Below, one piece after another: positions 51,401 to 64,000 of a stretch of 64,000 nt of DNA. The stretch is from Gorsachius magnificus (Eukaryota; Chordata; Aves; Pelecaniformes; Ardeidae). Where the stretch lies: positions 47,288,090-47,352,089 of the forward strand of contig CM067087.1 in NCBI GenBank assembly GCA_034008185.1, read 5' to 3'. Both the position numbers and the translations under genes were made by a program. Under the pieces are notes generated by a model. The model had not been told where the DNA came from. It saw only the letters and a list, made by a program, of their open reading frames with translations, and did not search any database. Each line of letters opens with the position of its first letter. Position 1 is the first letter of the stretch.

Positions 51401-54400
51401 CTTTCCAGAATGACTAAACAGCAAAAGGAATTCTTCAGATGGATCCTAACAGCCAGCTCCTTCCGCAGGCTCTTGCATCACGTAACGTGACCACCAGAGA
51501 ATCCCCTAAATTCTATTTACCCTAGAAACACTTTTAGCCTGTTTCAAATTAATAAATAAGAGTAAAATTTATTGCACGTGCTGCAAAGACTTACACGTTA
51601 CACAGAGAGAACACGTTCACTTTTTTTTTTTTTAAATATAAATTAGTGACGTGAACGGAATTTGTAGCACGTAGGCTAAAAACCTCACATTTAATTATAT
51701 TCCTACCAAGCGCTGCGATGACGCGCAGCACATCACGGGGTGCTCACCTGTAACCACCAGGTAGAATTTCCCTTTCTATATCCACTCTTCGAACTTTCAT
51801 TCTGCGGTAACGCTGTAGAAGGCTTCAGAGTCATCTGCTTCGCCTTTTATTTTTCTTTCTTACAAGACGCCTATCTACATATATTTCAGAGAATCAAACT
51901 GCAAACCTACAGCCTCATTAAAGACAAAATAAAATGTTGAGCAGGAGGGGAAGGGCTAAAGAGATTTACCAGGCTCGGGGAGAGGACAAGAACAGAAAAC
52001 ACCACAAAAATCTGGATGATTTGGAGAACCCAACATTTTACACGATGCTAACTGGCAAGCCTAGCGACTTTATCTGTTACCCATAAGAATTTGTGCATCA
52101 CGAGCAAGAAATCTTTCCCTCTGCAGCTGAAAATACCGATGCATTTAAAAACCATAGACAAAAACATACATTACTTCCCCATTTCGAAATGAATTACAGA
52201 GCTACCACCAATCCGTGTGATGGTGTAGACACACTGCATTTGTTTTGGCACAGGACAGCAACAGAGATGGTAAATTTGAAAAGATTCTGTGAAAAGGTCC
52301 CTCTCTTTCATGCAGCAGTTGATTTACATCGGCCAAGGTGGAAGCCAGGGTGCCCGAGGAGGCCACGCCGGATTAGGCTGCCCCGAAAGCATGCTCCTTG
52401 ACCAGCACGGAGTCCTACTGACCCATTTCTCGGGGGGGGGGTTTCCACAACCTTCTTCATTTTGCTAACTGAAGTACAGGGAAAAGTGTCCTGTACTTCT
52501 CTAAATTAAAGGAATATAGGCATCCAAACCAGACTGAGTTAGTATTTTAAAATGATAGCTCCGTTGGTAACCCTCCCAAGCTTTTGGGCAGCAATTTCCA
52601 TTATGAATTCTTCTCTACCGTGACTTGCAACTGAAATCCTTACTGCTATTAGGTTGGGACTTCTTCAGTCAACGTGGGGTTTTTTTAAAAAAATAATAAA
52701 AAATGGATTTTAACAAACAAGTAACATTTCTTTTTTGAATGACCGTCTAGGGTTTTTGCTTGTTTTGATGTTAAATCACGCATAGTTAGGGGAAAAAAGA
52801 CGAAAAAGTAAATTATGTGCTCATAAAAAGTACTGATGTGTGTTTTATAAACGGAATGTGGCCCATCAGGGAGAGAGAAATGATCTACTTTTAGGAAGCA
52901 TAGGTTACTGGTGCCTTCCCCACTGGACCACCTGCTAACAGTATTTGATGTTGTTCTCCTCCTGTGTGATGAGGGTGACTACTTTGCTAGACTGCTACGA
53001 AGGCGACGAAACGCGTGTGCACAGAAAAAGGAATTCAGTATAAACCGACGTTAAATAAAAATGTGTCTCTCTTGAACTTCAAGCAATGCATCCATTTGGA
53101 TCTTCAGAGAGCTCAAGGCATGAATAAGGCCTTATTTTTAGCCTGTCCTATGAGCGCAGCATAATTTCGGGTCTGCTTCTCCCTCCATTTGCATAAACCC
53201 AAATGTTACCACTGAGATATTTGATCTGCTCGCTATTCTCTCTAATCCCTCTATTTCAAAGACCACCCAGCCAACAAATGTCACCGGCAGAGAAACCGAA
53301 ATCCAAGTAACACATTAACAAAATAAGGGCTGATTCATCTACAAACCCAAGATTTTCTTTTCCATTTTGACTCTGCAAACATCGCCACAGATCCCTTTTT
53401 GGAACACCTGAGAGAAAAACACAACTAACAGGAGAGGCGGCTTAGAGAAAACCAAAGTCTTGGGTTCAAGAATTCACGTTGGCCTCTTAGAATCGCTCTA
53501 CGAAACGTAAGCAAACCGGTTTAATTTTCAAGTAGGATTGCACTGACTGCTAAATATTTTGTTGTAACTCAGAAGCTTACACACAGCACAACCAAACACA
53601 GCATCAGAAGTTAAAACTGGCAATAAATCATTGATCACATGCAAAGTTTCAGATCATAACTCACTGAATTTACGATCACAAAGTAAATGTGATAAAAGCG
53701 GTCTTTCCTTCACACCAGCAGACGTAGTAATTTCAGGAGAAAACAAACTTTCATGGCAGAGTAAGCCTCCAAAGCCATTAGCAGCCCTAATTCCACCAAA
53801 AGGGCCTCCTGAGCGAGACTACTCGGATACTGAAAAACGCATGCAGGGAAGTTTAAGCATTTCAAAAGTTTAAAAGTCTTTGGGTGATAACCGTACTCCA
53901 AGTAAAAAGCCCCCAGGAAAATTTTAATCTGTAAGCTTACAGCCCAGACAACTATCATTTCCCATAAAGCTCCCCAGGCAGATGACAACCAGGCATGGAT
54001 TAAAATGCTGCAGACAAGCAAAGCTTCAGCAATATTGCACCTTCAAGTGGAACAGCAGCGTTAAACATTACTCGTTAGCAGAACAGTTATTCCAGGTTCT
54101 GAAAATGAAACTATGAAGATCTTTACCTGTTAAACATCAATGTCCTGCTCTGACTACCTCAAGGCAATGTCCCAAGTTAACATGCACCTTTTCTTCTCCT
54201 CCTTACCCACTCTCATTTCCATAATTCATCCTTTTAACCATTTAAGAAGTCAGACATTACCAGCGCAAAGGATACTTGCGGAGCACATTGGTGGTGCTCA
54301 AAAAGGGTTATATTGGACTAGCTGCTGAGGGCACACCAAAGAAGCAGCAAGACGCACATCTATATGGGCTTTGACTGGCACATATATTGAGCAGACAGGT

Positions 54401-56997
54401 TTGGGGCTTTATTGTGTTGCGCATTCTTCAGATGAGATGGTCTTTCAAACGCTAAATGAAAACAACGCCAGAATTAAACAACTGGAGTGAAGTGACTTGC
54501 ATTTCCTATTGCCCCATGGAAGACAGGCTTTTCTCCTTCATTTTTCCTTTTTAATTTAAAATTTTGTAGCATACCTCCACGGAGCCGATGAGTATTGCTG
54601 TTTTTTCCTAGATTGCTTACGCACTGTGTATTACAGGGCAATGCTTGTATACATTTCTGTAAAGTTACTCGGTCAAACTATTTTGGAACCAAGACACTGA
54701 AATTCTCCTTCTTTCTATTTGAGAAATATCCCAGTCCTTTGGCCTCGTTGTAATTCAAACAACTTGGCTTAAAGCCTTTACGTTTTGTATGTATATTCTC
54801 AGTGAGAAAAAAAATCAAATTTTTACCAAACCGGAGGGCAGAAGCATTTCCTTTTTTGAAGGTTGCCTCCACTAGTGCTGTTTCACGACTGGTGTTGCAA
54901 ATGCTACAGGCGCTGCTTCTCATATTCATGAAAAGTGATCTCTGGAGCTTCCATCTCTTTCTTGAAAAAGCAGCCTCCAAAATGCAAGCCACTCCAAAGC
55001 ATTGCAAAGCTGCTTGTCTTTCTCATTCCTGAAAATCCTCAATTTTACCATTTTAAAATTTAGTAAATAAGGATATCTTTTTTTTTTTTTTGATGCCCCT
55101 TGCCATTTACACATACTCTCTAGCAGCTTATCTTACAGCATCAACCATCATCGTTGCCACCACTCCCAGAGCAGAAGGCTGCGAGATGCTTTCGTGCCTG
55201 CCTCTGAATTCACGACCAGAGGTTCACCCACACCACAAATACAGCAAGTGAGCAGCCTTCATCTTTCCATTTACCCCCATCAAGTCAGCAACCAACGTGT
55301 TTCTCCCCGGAGAAAAGTGCGAGAGCTGAAACACCGCGAGCAAGAGCAGCCACGGGCTTGGGGGGGGAAGGTCTGTCCTCGCCGCTCTTGGATGGCCAAG
55401 CTGCTGGGCAGCGACCGCGTCCTGCAGGAGCCTCCGTTCCTTCCGAATAAATATCAAGGGGCACTTCTGGGATGGAGCACACACCTCAAACTGGGCGTTA
55501 ATTGGCTTGGGTATGCATGTAAAAATAGTGGGACTTGGTCCTAAATTGGCCCGAAAGCGGGTTATATCATACCCAATTAAAGTGCATATCACTAAAATAG
55601 AGACTCGCCGACGTAGACGCAAACGTCATTCGGCAGCCGGCGCGGTTCTCAAACCTGCAGCTGGAACACAGCTCAGGACGTGAAAGTGTAATAAAGCTAC
55701 TGATTGAATAGCCCGATTTCTAGAATTTAGATAGATTTTGCTTCATTTTAGAGCACTGTAGTAACACTTTACTAGAGGGAAAGACAGGTTCTTGGATTTC
55801 AGAGTCGCAATTCAATTGGTATCTGGAGTTACAACATAGATAGCTCTGGCACCCTCTCAGGAGACTCAAGCGAAAAAATTCTTGGCTCAAGTTTGTAGCG
55901 AAAATAAACAGGCGGCATTAATCTAGTCACCATTTATTCATAAATTACATTAAAAAGCCCCAAACCTTTGTTTACTAAAATGGCAGCCCAAAAGATTGTG
56001 AATGCATCTGCCAGGACTAACAGCAGCAAAAAGAAGGTGCCTGGCAAAGTCTGTAAAGCAGCTCTTGCCATCTGTGTATCACCTCCTTACGGAGACAAAA
56101 ACCGCCTTGGGACAGACGATTCCTGAAGTCAACTGAACAACTCCAACCAGGCTGACCAACGCCCGCCATCCTGCTCTACGGAAAAGATCTTGACAAGGAA
56201 ATATGAGTCTGTTTCTTCCCAATTTTGGAAGCATTGCAGCTGTGTATTGCTTGATCATTTAGTTTATTAAAGGCAACAGCTGTCAAAATCTATACAAACT
56301 AATTTGTCGTGCGGCAATTTTACCTTATTGGAATCTTGTTATAATCTGACTAACGCACGCTATCGCTTTCTAACCATGCCTAGAACGGGTGTCTTGGCCT
56401 GAAGACAGTAATCCACACCATCTTGCCATCACACTGAAAAATACGCGTGTTTGCAGAAAGTCACATTACTTAATTTGCAGACTCAATGGGCCTTTAATAA
56501 TACAAGATTAAAAAAAAAATGTTTGCAAAAGGACACTAATTTTTGGTGCTATTCAGCAAGTTACATGTTTGTGTAAGGAAAATACCATCTCGACATCTGT
56601 AAATGCCAAGGAAGCACATATTGAGATGCTTATGGAACACGAGACAAACTCGAGGGAAAAAGGGTCAACAATTCATTCAGATAGAAGAACATATTCCAAG
56701 TCTACATGTCCAAACCAAACAAGAAACCCAGCCATTCCGAGTCCCGTACCTCAAAACTTACGTAGAGGTGCCAGTTACTCATGAACTTGACTTGTTTGCC
56801 TCCAACGCACGCAACTGTCTCTTGCCCCTGCCTGCAATCCTTCACGGGGCATTTGAAGTTCCTCGAGTTTGTTGGTAGATCGGCAGCAGTTCAAAACACG
56901 AGGACCTGGTACGGCGATCGCTGCCTAATGTCCCCCGAGCACGGTATTCAACAGACGCTTCCATTGCAGTACCAGCATTGGCCTACAGGTCATTTTA
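45119..56997. other. Upstream intron sequence, about 12 kb without recognised genes
   Basis: Short ORFs only, none with recognisable homology. Homopolymers: A26 at 47361-47386 and A34 at 48441-48474. A/C-rich tract at about 50995-51040. I see no CR1 copy in this stretch, unlike the flanking segments. Confidence 0.6.
48441..48474. repeat. A34 homopolymer
   Basis: An uninterrupted run of 34 A. No retroposon body recognised upstream. Confidence 0.9.
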
Positions 56998-57043
56998 CTT
57001 GATGACCTTAAAGGTCTTTTCCAACCTAAACGATTCTATGATT
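56998..57043 (+). mobile_element. CR1 LINE terminal remnant
   Basis: Only the last 45 or so nt: GATGACCTTAAAGGTCTTTT, then CCAACCTAAACGATTCTATG. The same 3'-end type as the element at 1-484. Confidence 0.85.
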
Positions 57044-57989
57044 TTTAAGATGCTTTAAGCGCTGCGGCCTGCTGTATTAGTACTTTGACAAACACAGTTT
57101 ACTATTTTTGATAGAAAAGATTAGCAAGTAAATATTACAAGGACATGGAGGATCGCGCAGACGCAGATACGCTTCTTAGCAGAGGAGACAACATTGAAGT
57201 TGCCACTTGAAAGGCATGGGAATTTTTGTAAATTTTTAACATATTAGAGATTTTTTTTTTTTTTTTTTTAACTCCTACAGAAGCTTAAAATTTGCCTATG
57301 AATCTTGGCAGATTAAGCGTGCACCTTGTGACGGATTCTCATGATTACAGTGAAATCAGCAGGGCTACGTTACGTACAGGACTGTATGCTAAAGCACGTG
57401 CAGAGATACAACATCCCCCGAGGCACACGGAACGGACAGTAAAAACAAGTACTGCCATGCAAAGACAGTCCGAAAAAGTACGCAGGGACAAAAACTGTGA
57501 AATGAATCACTGACGGTCACTCCCACCACGCCTCAAACTGACTGTGAAACGAGGGAAATGATGCTTCCAGTGTCCTGCAGGGTTTAACCGGGGGCCTCGT
57601 TACCTGCCTTCGCATCCAGCTCTCATTGCCGGGGATGCGAGTGCTGTAGCGGTGTCAGTTCTTCCCCCGACCGCTGTGAATCGGCAAACCCCACCGGCTG
57701 CGGAGAGTAACTGAACCTTAAGCACTGCTTGCAATGGCCTGGATGCCAAGCGATGCCTGAAACACCAATCTCTCCAGCTAAGCCCGTTGTACCAGTAACA
57801 CAAGTCGTCTGGGGTTGGTTCTCTGCCCACGGCCGTACTGTGCACAGTAAAGTACGTAAGAGCCAGAAAAAAAAAAACCACAACCAAACTTAAAATTAAA
57901 ATCTTTGGATATCTACAAGAAAACAGAAGCAAGAAGCTTGCTGCAGAGAGTCTGTCTATCCTTAATTATTTCTTTCACAACCATGACGC
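57044..57989. other. Upstream intron sequence
   Basis: Contains a T-tract at about 57250-57269; nothing else recognised. Confidence 0.6.
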
Positions 57990-58186
57990 TATGAGGGTGG
58001 TGAAACCCTGGCAGGGGTTGCCCAGAGAGGGGGTGGAGGCCCCATCCCTGGGACCATTCCAGGCCAGGTTGGCCGGGGCTGTGAGCAACCTGATGTGGTT
58101 CAAGGTGTCCCTGCTCCTGCAGGGGGGTTGGGCTGGGTGGCCTCTAGGGGTCCCTTCCCACCCAAAACATTCTGTGATTCTATGAA
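57990..58186 (+). mobile_element. CR1 LINE 3' end
   Basis: Encodes RVVKPWQGLPREGVEAPSLG and FQARLAGAVSNLMWF, then the tail with CCTCTAGGGGTCCCTTCCCA and ATTCTGTGATTCTATGAA. The same lineage as the elements at 6756-7501 and 43915-45118, but too short to include the duplicated segment. Confidence 0.93.
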
Positions 58187-61100
58187 ATACAGGCGGAGAG
58201 ACAGCTCTGGGGAGACGGGCAGCCGAGACGAAACACAAGGCGCTCATCACCTCTGGAAGGAGTTGCCAGGAGGGCTAGGAAAGCTCAAAGCCCTGCACCT
58301 CGCTTCCTCTCTCATCAATAGCCGTGCCCTCCAACAAGCAAACAGCCAGAGCCCCCTACCCTCCAAAGAAGAGAGTATTAGAAGGCAGAAAAGTACATCT
58401 GCTGCTTGTTCAGTGCTTGGCACTGATACTGGTTCATCCTCACGCTTGCAACCAGCGTCGAGAAGACCTTAATGCAGAAGATGCGTGGCCGAAGGCACCG
58501 CTGATGCTTCCACAGACAGGTGAGCTTCACAGATAACAACCAGCAGGGTTTTAATCCAGCAAACACTTTCTAGGACACAGCTTAAACCTCCTAGGCCAGC
58601 TAGCTAAACCAATAACGTCATCTCTGTAGATAGTGGGGAAACAATTTTTGCTCCCCGCGAGTTGAGCGCTCACAGCAAAGTTACTCACACAAGAGGGACG
58701 AGATGCAAAGCCGACGCACGCAAATTCCACAGCCAGCAGCCACGGCCCAGGGTATCGCAGCCCTGCTCTACCAAGTTTAGCGGAATGCGTTTAAAAACGT
58801 TTGGATATGTGACAAAACAGATCTAAAAATATCGAGCACATGCGAAGTATAATGCATCTCTCACATAATTCTCCCTGCCTTATTATAAATTCAGACCAGA
58901 ATTCATCAAAAGGACAAGTATCACACATGCTTATTAATTTACAGATGAGTGTAAGTAGGAGAGAGAAGGCAGGAGGCAAGGTGAATAAGCAGAAGAGGCA
59001 CAAATCTGTGTGAAATTTTTTCCTGTTGGATCAAACCAGAACATAACATCTCTTTGGCACTGTACCACGTGCGCTGTGAAAAGCAACGTGCGCTCGAATG
59101 CGTGCTTTACTCCCATCCCAAAGGGGGGGGTGTGATGCCCCTTCTCCTTTTCTTCCTCTTCATTTTGTCTATGAGCCACCCACTTCCAACGGAGGCCTAA
59201 CAACCACCCTGCGTCTTACTGTATACACAGGAAAACATATAGCCCCCATGCCGATTTAGGACTCGGAAATTAAGGCGATATGTAGGCAACGCAGCATTGG
59301 CTTTCCTCTTAGGCCTTGGTTCAAGAGGGAGGCTTTACCTAAAATAGTTTAAGTGCCATCGCTTTGAGATCCCCATCCTCAGAAAGCGGTTTTGAGAAAT
59401 GCGACCAACGTTGCCTTCAAGCTTTTGGTTGCAAAGGCACATAAGCGCGACTGCTGCTGAGGCAAAAGTTTCAGAATTAAACATATATGCAAAGAAGGAC
59501 ACACAGCATAGATGAATAATGTATGCCTATAAATAAGTGGAAAAATAGACTTAAAATATCCACATAACTATTAATTAGTTATTAATATTAGATCTCTGGT
59601 CTATTTCCCTTCAAATTAGCAATTAGCCACCCACTAGCAAAATGTCAATTGCAAAACAAGAGACTGTATTTATAGCGCAACCTACTTTGAGTTTGGAGAG
59701 ACGTGTCAGCCACTGCTAAATTACAATACCCTTATTGTGTGCCTTCCCAAATTAACACCTAACTTTCGTTACAGGCACCTATGCGTACAAAAGCCAGATT
59801 TGATTTTAATAGTCTTTATTACATCGCATGAGCTGGTGCAAACAATTTTGCACGTAGACATCTATGCGGAGAGAAAGAGAAAAGAAAAAGGAGCGTTCAG
59901 TGATTCCTGGGTGTGAAGCTGGGTCGGACGCTGGCGTAGCCGTATCTTGAAAGGTCCCGGGCAGCAGTGATGCGTCCAGGAGACGGCAATAAGAAATTCT
60001 TGGATCTGATTTTGCATTATTTCCCATCCAGAGACTAGCGTTGATTGCCAGCACTCCAGGCAATGCACCCCGAAATGCAATACGGCACACTGCTGCATCT
60101 TTAGACTTGTATTCATATGGAAGAGTCACCAACGGAGGGGAAACAACCTCTCTAACAACAGATCTTGCCAATCAGTGGAGAAAGGCGTATGCACCTGCAT
60201 AGGATACCCTGCACAAACCCACACGGGGTCCAGACCAGTTGCCCCAGTGACTGCCAGCTCACCGAGACGGAAGACGCGCTTCATACGTGGCTACCTGCTG
60301 AAACGCAGAGGTCCCCCTCCGGCTTCTCTTCTACCATGGACAAACCAAGGAGAGTACAACCTGCACGGGACACCTCTTCTCTGCGGCTTTTGCAAATGAG
60401 GTCATTCAGGACTTCTCTGGCAAAACTGGACCACGTTGGGGATTTCAGAGGGGGCCAGAAGTCACTGCGGGGGGTTACATTTTTAAAGAGCATGGCCTAT
60501 CCCACTGTGTTTTTCTGCTGGTTTGCGTTTGGTGATTTGCCTTGAAAACCGTTCTCCTCCCTTTCTCTCTCCAGATGCCTGACACTATCTGCAGAAAAGT
60601 GGGAAGAGCAGCGTCCCGCAGAGGTTCCCTGAAGACAGAGAGCTGGCAGGGGACAGCCTGGCAATGCCCGCTAAATTGCCTCAAGCCTTCTGCTGAGAGA
60701 AAAGCGGGACTCGTCGTGTCTGCCACGGAGAGGAAACAGAAATAGAGAAAGAATTACAGACAACCAGCTCTCTAAACAAACTTAAGACTAAGGAACGCCA
60801 TCTCCTCAATAAGAGGAGACCTGTGCTCACGTTTCGGTAGATAATAGTCTGCTTTACAGTTTTAGAGCAGATTAATTTGGAACACGCAGAAATGTCTGAA
60901 AGGTAAAACTTGAAGAGAACCACAGTAATCATCGCTGCTCATCTTTCTTCTTGGTATAAACATCACATCACTTTCCATCAGCTTGCAGGAGCACACTCCT
61001 CCTAATAACGCCTTTCACAGAACTTCCTGCTAGCTCTTTTATTCTTGTAAAAATAAAAACCACCCCATCCTCCTAGCCTTAAGATTTGCATAAAACCAGG

Positions 61101-62407
61101 AGCCCGGTGCCAGCTGTTTAATTTCTCATGTATTTATGCATATCAAAGTATTTGTACAAAGAAATCAATTGTGGCAGCAACTGATTTTGCACGTTGCCAA
61201 TTCACCTTTAAATCCATGGGGAGCAAAGAGAATCCTGAATTATTAAGATCATCGTTTGCTATCTGGGAACAGGATTGTCCGTGTTTTTCCATTTCCTAAA
61301 TTTTCCTTTTGTCTTAAAATTCCCTTTAAAACTGTAACTGTTAAAAACCGGAGTCGTCAAAATCGAGAAAAGGCAACGAGAGCTGCAAGACGAAACAAAA
61401 CACGAAGGAGCCAAAGCCACCTTCATCACATGGGAGATTTTTATATCCATTATACCTTGCGTTTTTTCTAACAACCGTCACACATGTACGCAGGAAAGCT
61501 GCAAGCTGCTTTAAAAGGAAAAAAGAAAAATAAGATGAACGCAGTCCCACCCATCCCTTGCTGGGCTTTTCCTTTATATACGCTGAAAATATTTAAACCT
61601 TAAGGAGATCATCTAAAAATTTTCAGGATTAGGGTGGGCTTGACCCGCTAAGTCTCCACTATCAGCAAATTTCATTCAAGTGATGGTTGTGGGGATCCAC
61701 GTGGCTTATAGCTCGGAATAAAAACTGGAGCCCAGCTATCGATAAGCGAATTTGCTCTGTAGCTGTAACACGGCCAGCAATCTCATGCCGCCTGCTTTAT
61801 ATCGAACCAGCACCAAGTCAAGACCGGGTTCGTACCGTTTGGTTTTTCTCTCATTCCGTATCAGTTTACTGCAACAGCTTATCTTAAAACACACAAGCAC
61901 TATCAGCAGAGGGAAAAGATTTTTTTCATTTTAAAATTATTTTTTTAGTTATGCTTATCCTAGGCAAAGCTGGCATTACAGAGGAAAGGACATTTGACAT
62001 TATTTTCTATGGTTTAATTAACCTTGATAGAAATAGGGATAGAATGTGGAGGTTTGGATATGTTACGGAGACGAAGGCAAGTGGTTTTCTGGGAAATCCT
62101 GGCTCATACAGACGACTCCAAAAAACCCACAGCAGGAACTTCTTCAAACCACAGAAGAACAAGCCAATGACAGACACCTTACCCCTACTGCTGAGAGCTG
62201 GACACTCATTTCTAAGTACTACATCTTCAGATGATTGCACATCCAACGGGTTCCCGGCCACCACCAAGGGCTGCTTTCCACCAGACAAACCAGAGACTTC
62301 ACCATGACTCCAGGTGCATCTCCTGGTAAGAGCATCCCCCCCAAAAAAAATGCCAGGGAAGCTGCCTTTCCAGTGTCTTCCATCAAGTTATTTCAGTTAA
62401 TACATTG
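58187..62407. other. Upstream intron sequence
   Basis: No exon or repeat family recognised in about 4.2 kb. Confidence 0.6.
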
Positions 62408-62463
62408 TATGGTTGGACTCGATAATCTTAAAGGTCTTTTCCAACCAAATGATTCTACGATTC
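62408..62463 (+). mobile_element. CR1 LINE terminal remnant
   Basis: GGTTGGACTCGATAATCTTA, then AAGGTCTTTTCCAACC and ATTCTACGATTC. It lies tail to tail with the next CR1 copy, 35 nt away. Confidence 0.88.
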
Positions 62464-62498
62464 ATGGAACTGCAATTATTGTAATGGAATATTCATAT

Positions 62499-63091
62499 CA
62501 CAGAATCATAGAATGTTTTGGGTTGGAAGGGACCCCTAGAGGTCATCTAGTCCAACACCCCTGCAGTGAGCAGGGACACCGCTAACTAGATCAGGTTGCT
62601 CAGAGCCCCATCCAACCTGGCCTGGAATGCTTCCAGGGATGGGGCCTCCACCACCTCTCTGGGCAACCCGTTCCAGTGTTTCACCACCCTCATTGTAAAC
62701 AATTTCTTCCTTATATCCAGTCTAAACCTACCCTGGTTTAGTTTAAAACCATTACCCCTTGTCCTGTCACAGCTGGCCCTACTAAAAAGATTATCCCCTT
62801 CTTTCCTATAGGCCCCCTTTAGATACTGAAAGGCCATAATCAGGTCTCCCCGCAGCCTTCTCTTCTCCAGACTGAACAAGCCCAACTCCCTCAGCCTGTC
62901 CTCATAGGAGAGGTGCTCCAGCCCTCGGATCATTTTTGTACCCCTCCTCTGGACCCGCTCCAACAGTTCCATGTCCTTCTGGTGCTGAGGGCTCCAGAGC
63001 TGGACGCAGTACTCTAGGTGAGGTCTCAGCAGAGCAGAGTAGAGGGGCAGAATCACCTCCCTCGACCTGCTGGCCACGCTTCTCCTGATAT
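62499..63091 (-). mobile_element. CR1 LINE, 5'-truncated, with an open ORF2 C-terminus
   Basis: Minus-strand ORF of 163 codons (63077-62586) without stop: [98 protein letters not shown]. It is the best-preserved CR1 coding remnant in the window, yet covers only the end of ORF2, without RT or endonuclease. An 11-bp inverted repeat (TAATGGAATAT / ATATTCCATTA) brackets it. Confidence 0.95.
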
Positions 63092-64000
63092 TCCATTAGA
63101 TAACCACAGAAACAGTAAATCCTTTGCCATCACGCCCTTCACCTGACTGCAGTTAAGAAGAGAGCCAAAGCCGATGACCCCGTGCAGAACAGCAAGAAAA
63201 GCAGACACGGTGCCACTTACACAACCTCTGTGGATAAAGTTGAGGGCAAAAGCGTGATTCGGGCTACGGAAGGCAGTCCGAGGCAGAAGAACGAGGTAGC
63301 ACTGGCAAGTGACCATGGACTTCAACTTCGGCGCCGAAATCTACTGGACTCTTACAAACGTTATTCAAAAAGATACCAAAAATGTTATTTTCTGCCTCGG
63401 GTGAACAAACTTGTCTGTGTGGAAGGGCTTCACTGTAGAGACGCCACGATGTGTATCCTCGAAAAAAAAAAAAAAGCTCATTTTGTCAAGAAGAAAACTG
63501 CAAGCACTTGCAAGTAGCTAAAGGTTTGTAGGGCCTTCTAGCCCGATGGTACTTTACATTTATACATTCATTCTATGTTTTTCTAAGTGCTACAAAAAGA
63601 TCAGAGCAGATCCATTTTTGTTCCCTTTTATATTGGGAGGGAAACTTTTTAAGCGCTAACTACCCCCGACAACGCAATTAGAACCCGACCCAATTTCCAG
63701 GCACAAACGAGCCGCGCTTTTCTCAGCATAGGTACATGTAACCATGTTCATCCCCACGTACCCTGCCCCTCGGTTCCGTCTGTAACACTGAAACCCAAGG
63801 AAAAAGCCAAATCCGTGCCCTGGAGAATGAGCTGGGCAGAGGAGCGGGTGCACTTCAGTGACTTGTGGAGAAGGCAAAGCCCAACCGAGCTTGTGGGCAG
63901 AGCTGATCCCGCTCCTCCGCACTGCAAAACAGCCAGCGAGTGAATTACGCGGCTGCAAGGCCAGGATTATAGGAACCCAAAAAACCTCTGGGTAGTCATC
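63092..64000. other. Upstream intron sequence to window end
   Basis: No exon or repeat recognised; short spurious ORFs on both strands. Confidence 0.6.

Noticed and set aside
62586..63077. 163-codon ORF as a reverse-transcriptase gene
   Set aside because: It is only the C-terminal end of CR1 ORF2. The RT and endonuclease parts are missing.
30210..64000. An upstream non-coding TBL1XR1 exon or promoter
   Set aside because: No segment had a convincing donor site together with promoter-like context that I could defend; the CpG pocket at 32.75 kb lacks a clear minus-strand donor nearby.

Overview
The window is nuclear DNA from a bird. This follows from a multi-exon vertebrate gene with canonical GT-AG introns, many 5'-truncated CR1 LINE copies ending in the avian ATTCTATG-type 3' repeat, and the absence of mammalian-type SINEs. 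I cannot fix the species from the sequence alone.

The only protein-coding gene I can support is TBL1XR1 (TBLR1), on the minus strand. All 14 coding exons are present, from the ATG at 30164 down to the TAG at 13711. Every exon was placed by reading both splice sites. The coding lengths sum to 1542 nt (513 residues plus stop), phase is kept across all junctions, and all 13 introns between coding exons are GT-AG. The start-codon exon also carries 45 nt of 5' UTR with a two-codon upstream ORF. The last coding exon supplies only 27 coding nt and runs into a long 3' UTR, probably ending near 8060-8070 below an AATAAA signal at 8085-8090.

Layout: 1-8060 is the intergenic flank beyond the gene's 3' end, with three CR1 pieces. 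8065-13710 is the putative 3' UTR, with homopolymer tracts, a 15-G run in the mRNA sense and a (GA)14 repeat. 13711-30164 is the coding part, with two CR1 copies in intron 3. 30210-64000 contains no recognisable gene and is best read as a large intron between the start-codon exon and upstream non-coding exon(s) outside the window. It holds eight further CR1 pieces, a 24-bp minisatellite, long A/T tracts and one CpG-dense, stop-poor pocket at 32750-33110.

The protein is a nuclear corepressor subunit: LisH, F-box-like, an alanine-rich linker and eight WD40 repeats. It belongs to the NCoR/SMRT-HDAC3 complex. The other content is mostly CR1 of at least four 3'-end types, two of which have closely similar copies here. 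I found no operon, CRISPR array, phage or other new multi-gene system. The best leads are the CpG pocket, a shared internal duplication in one CR1 lineage, and features of the TBL1XR1 untranslated regions.
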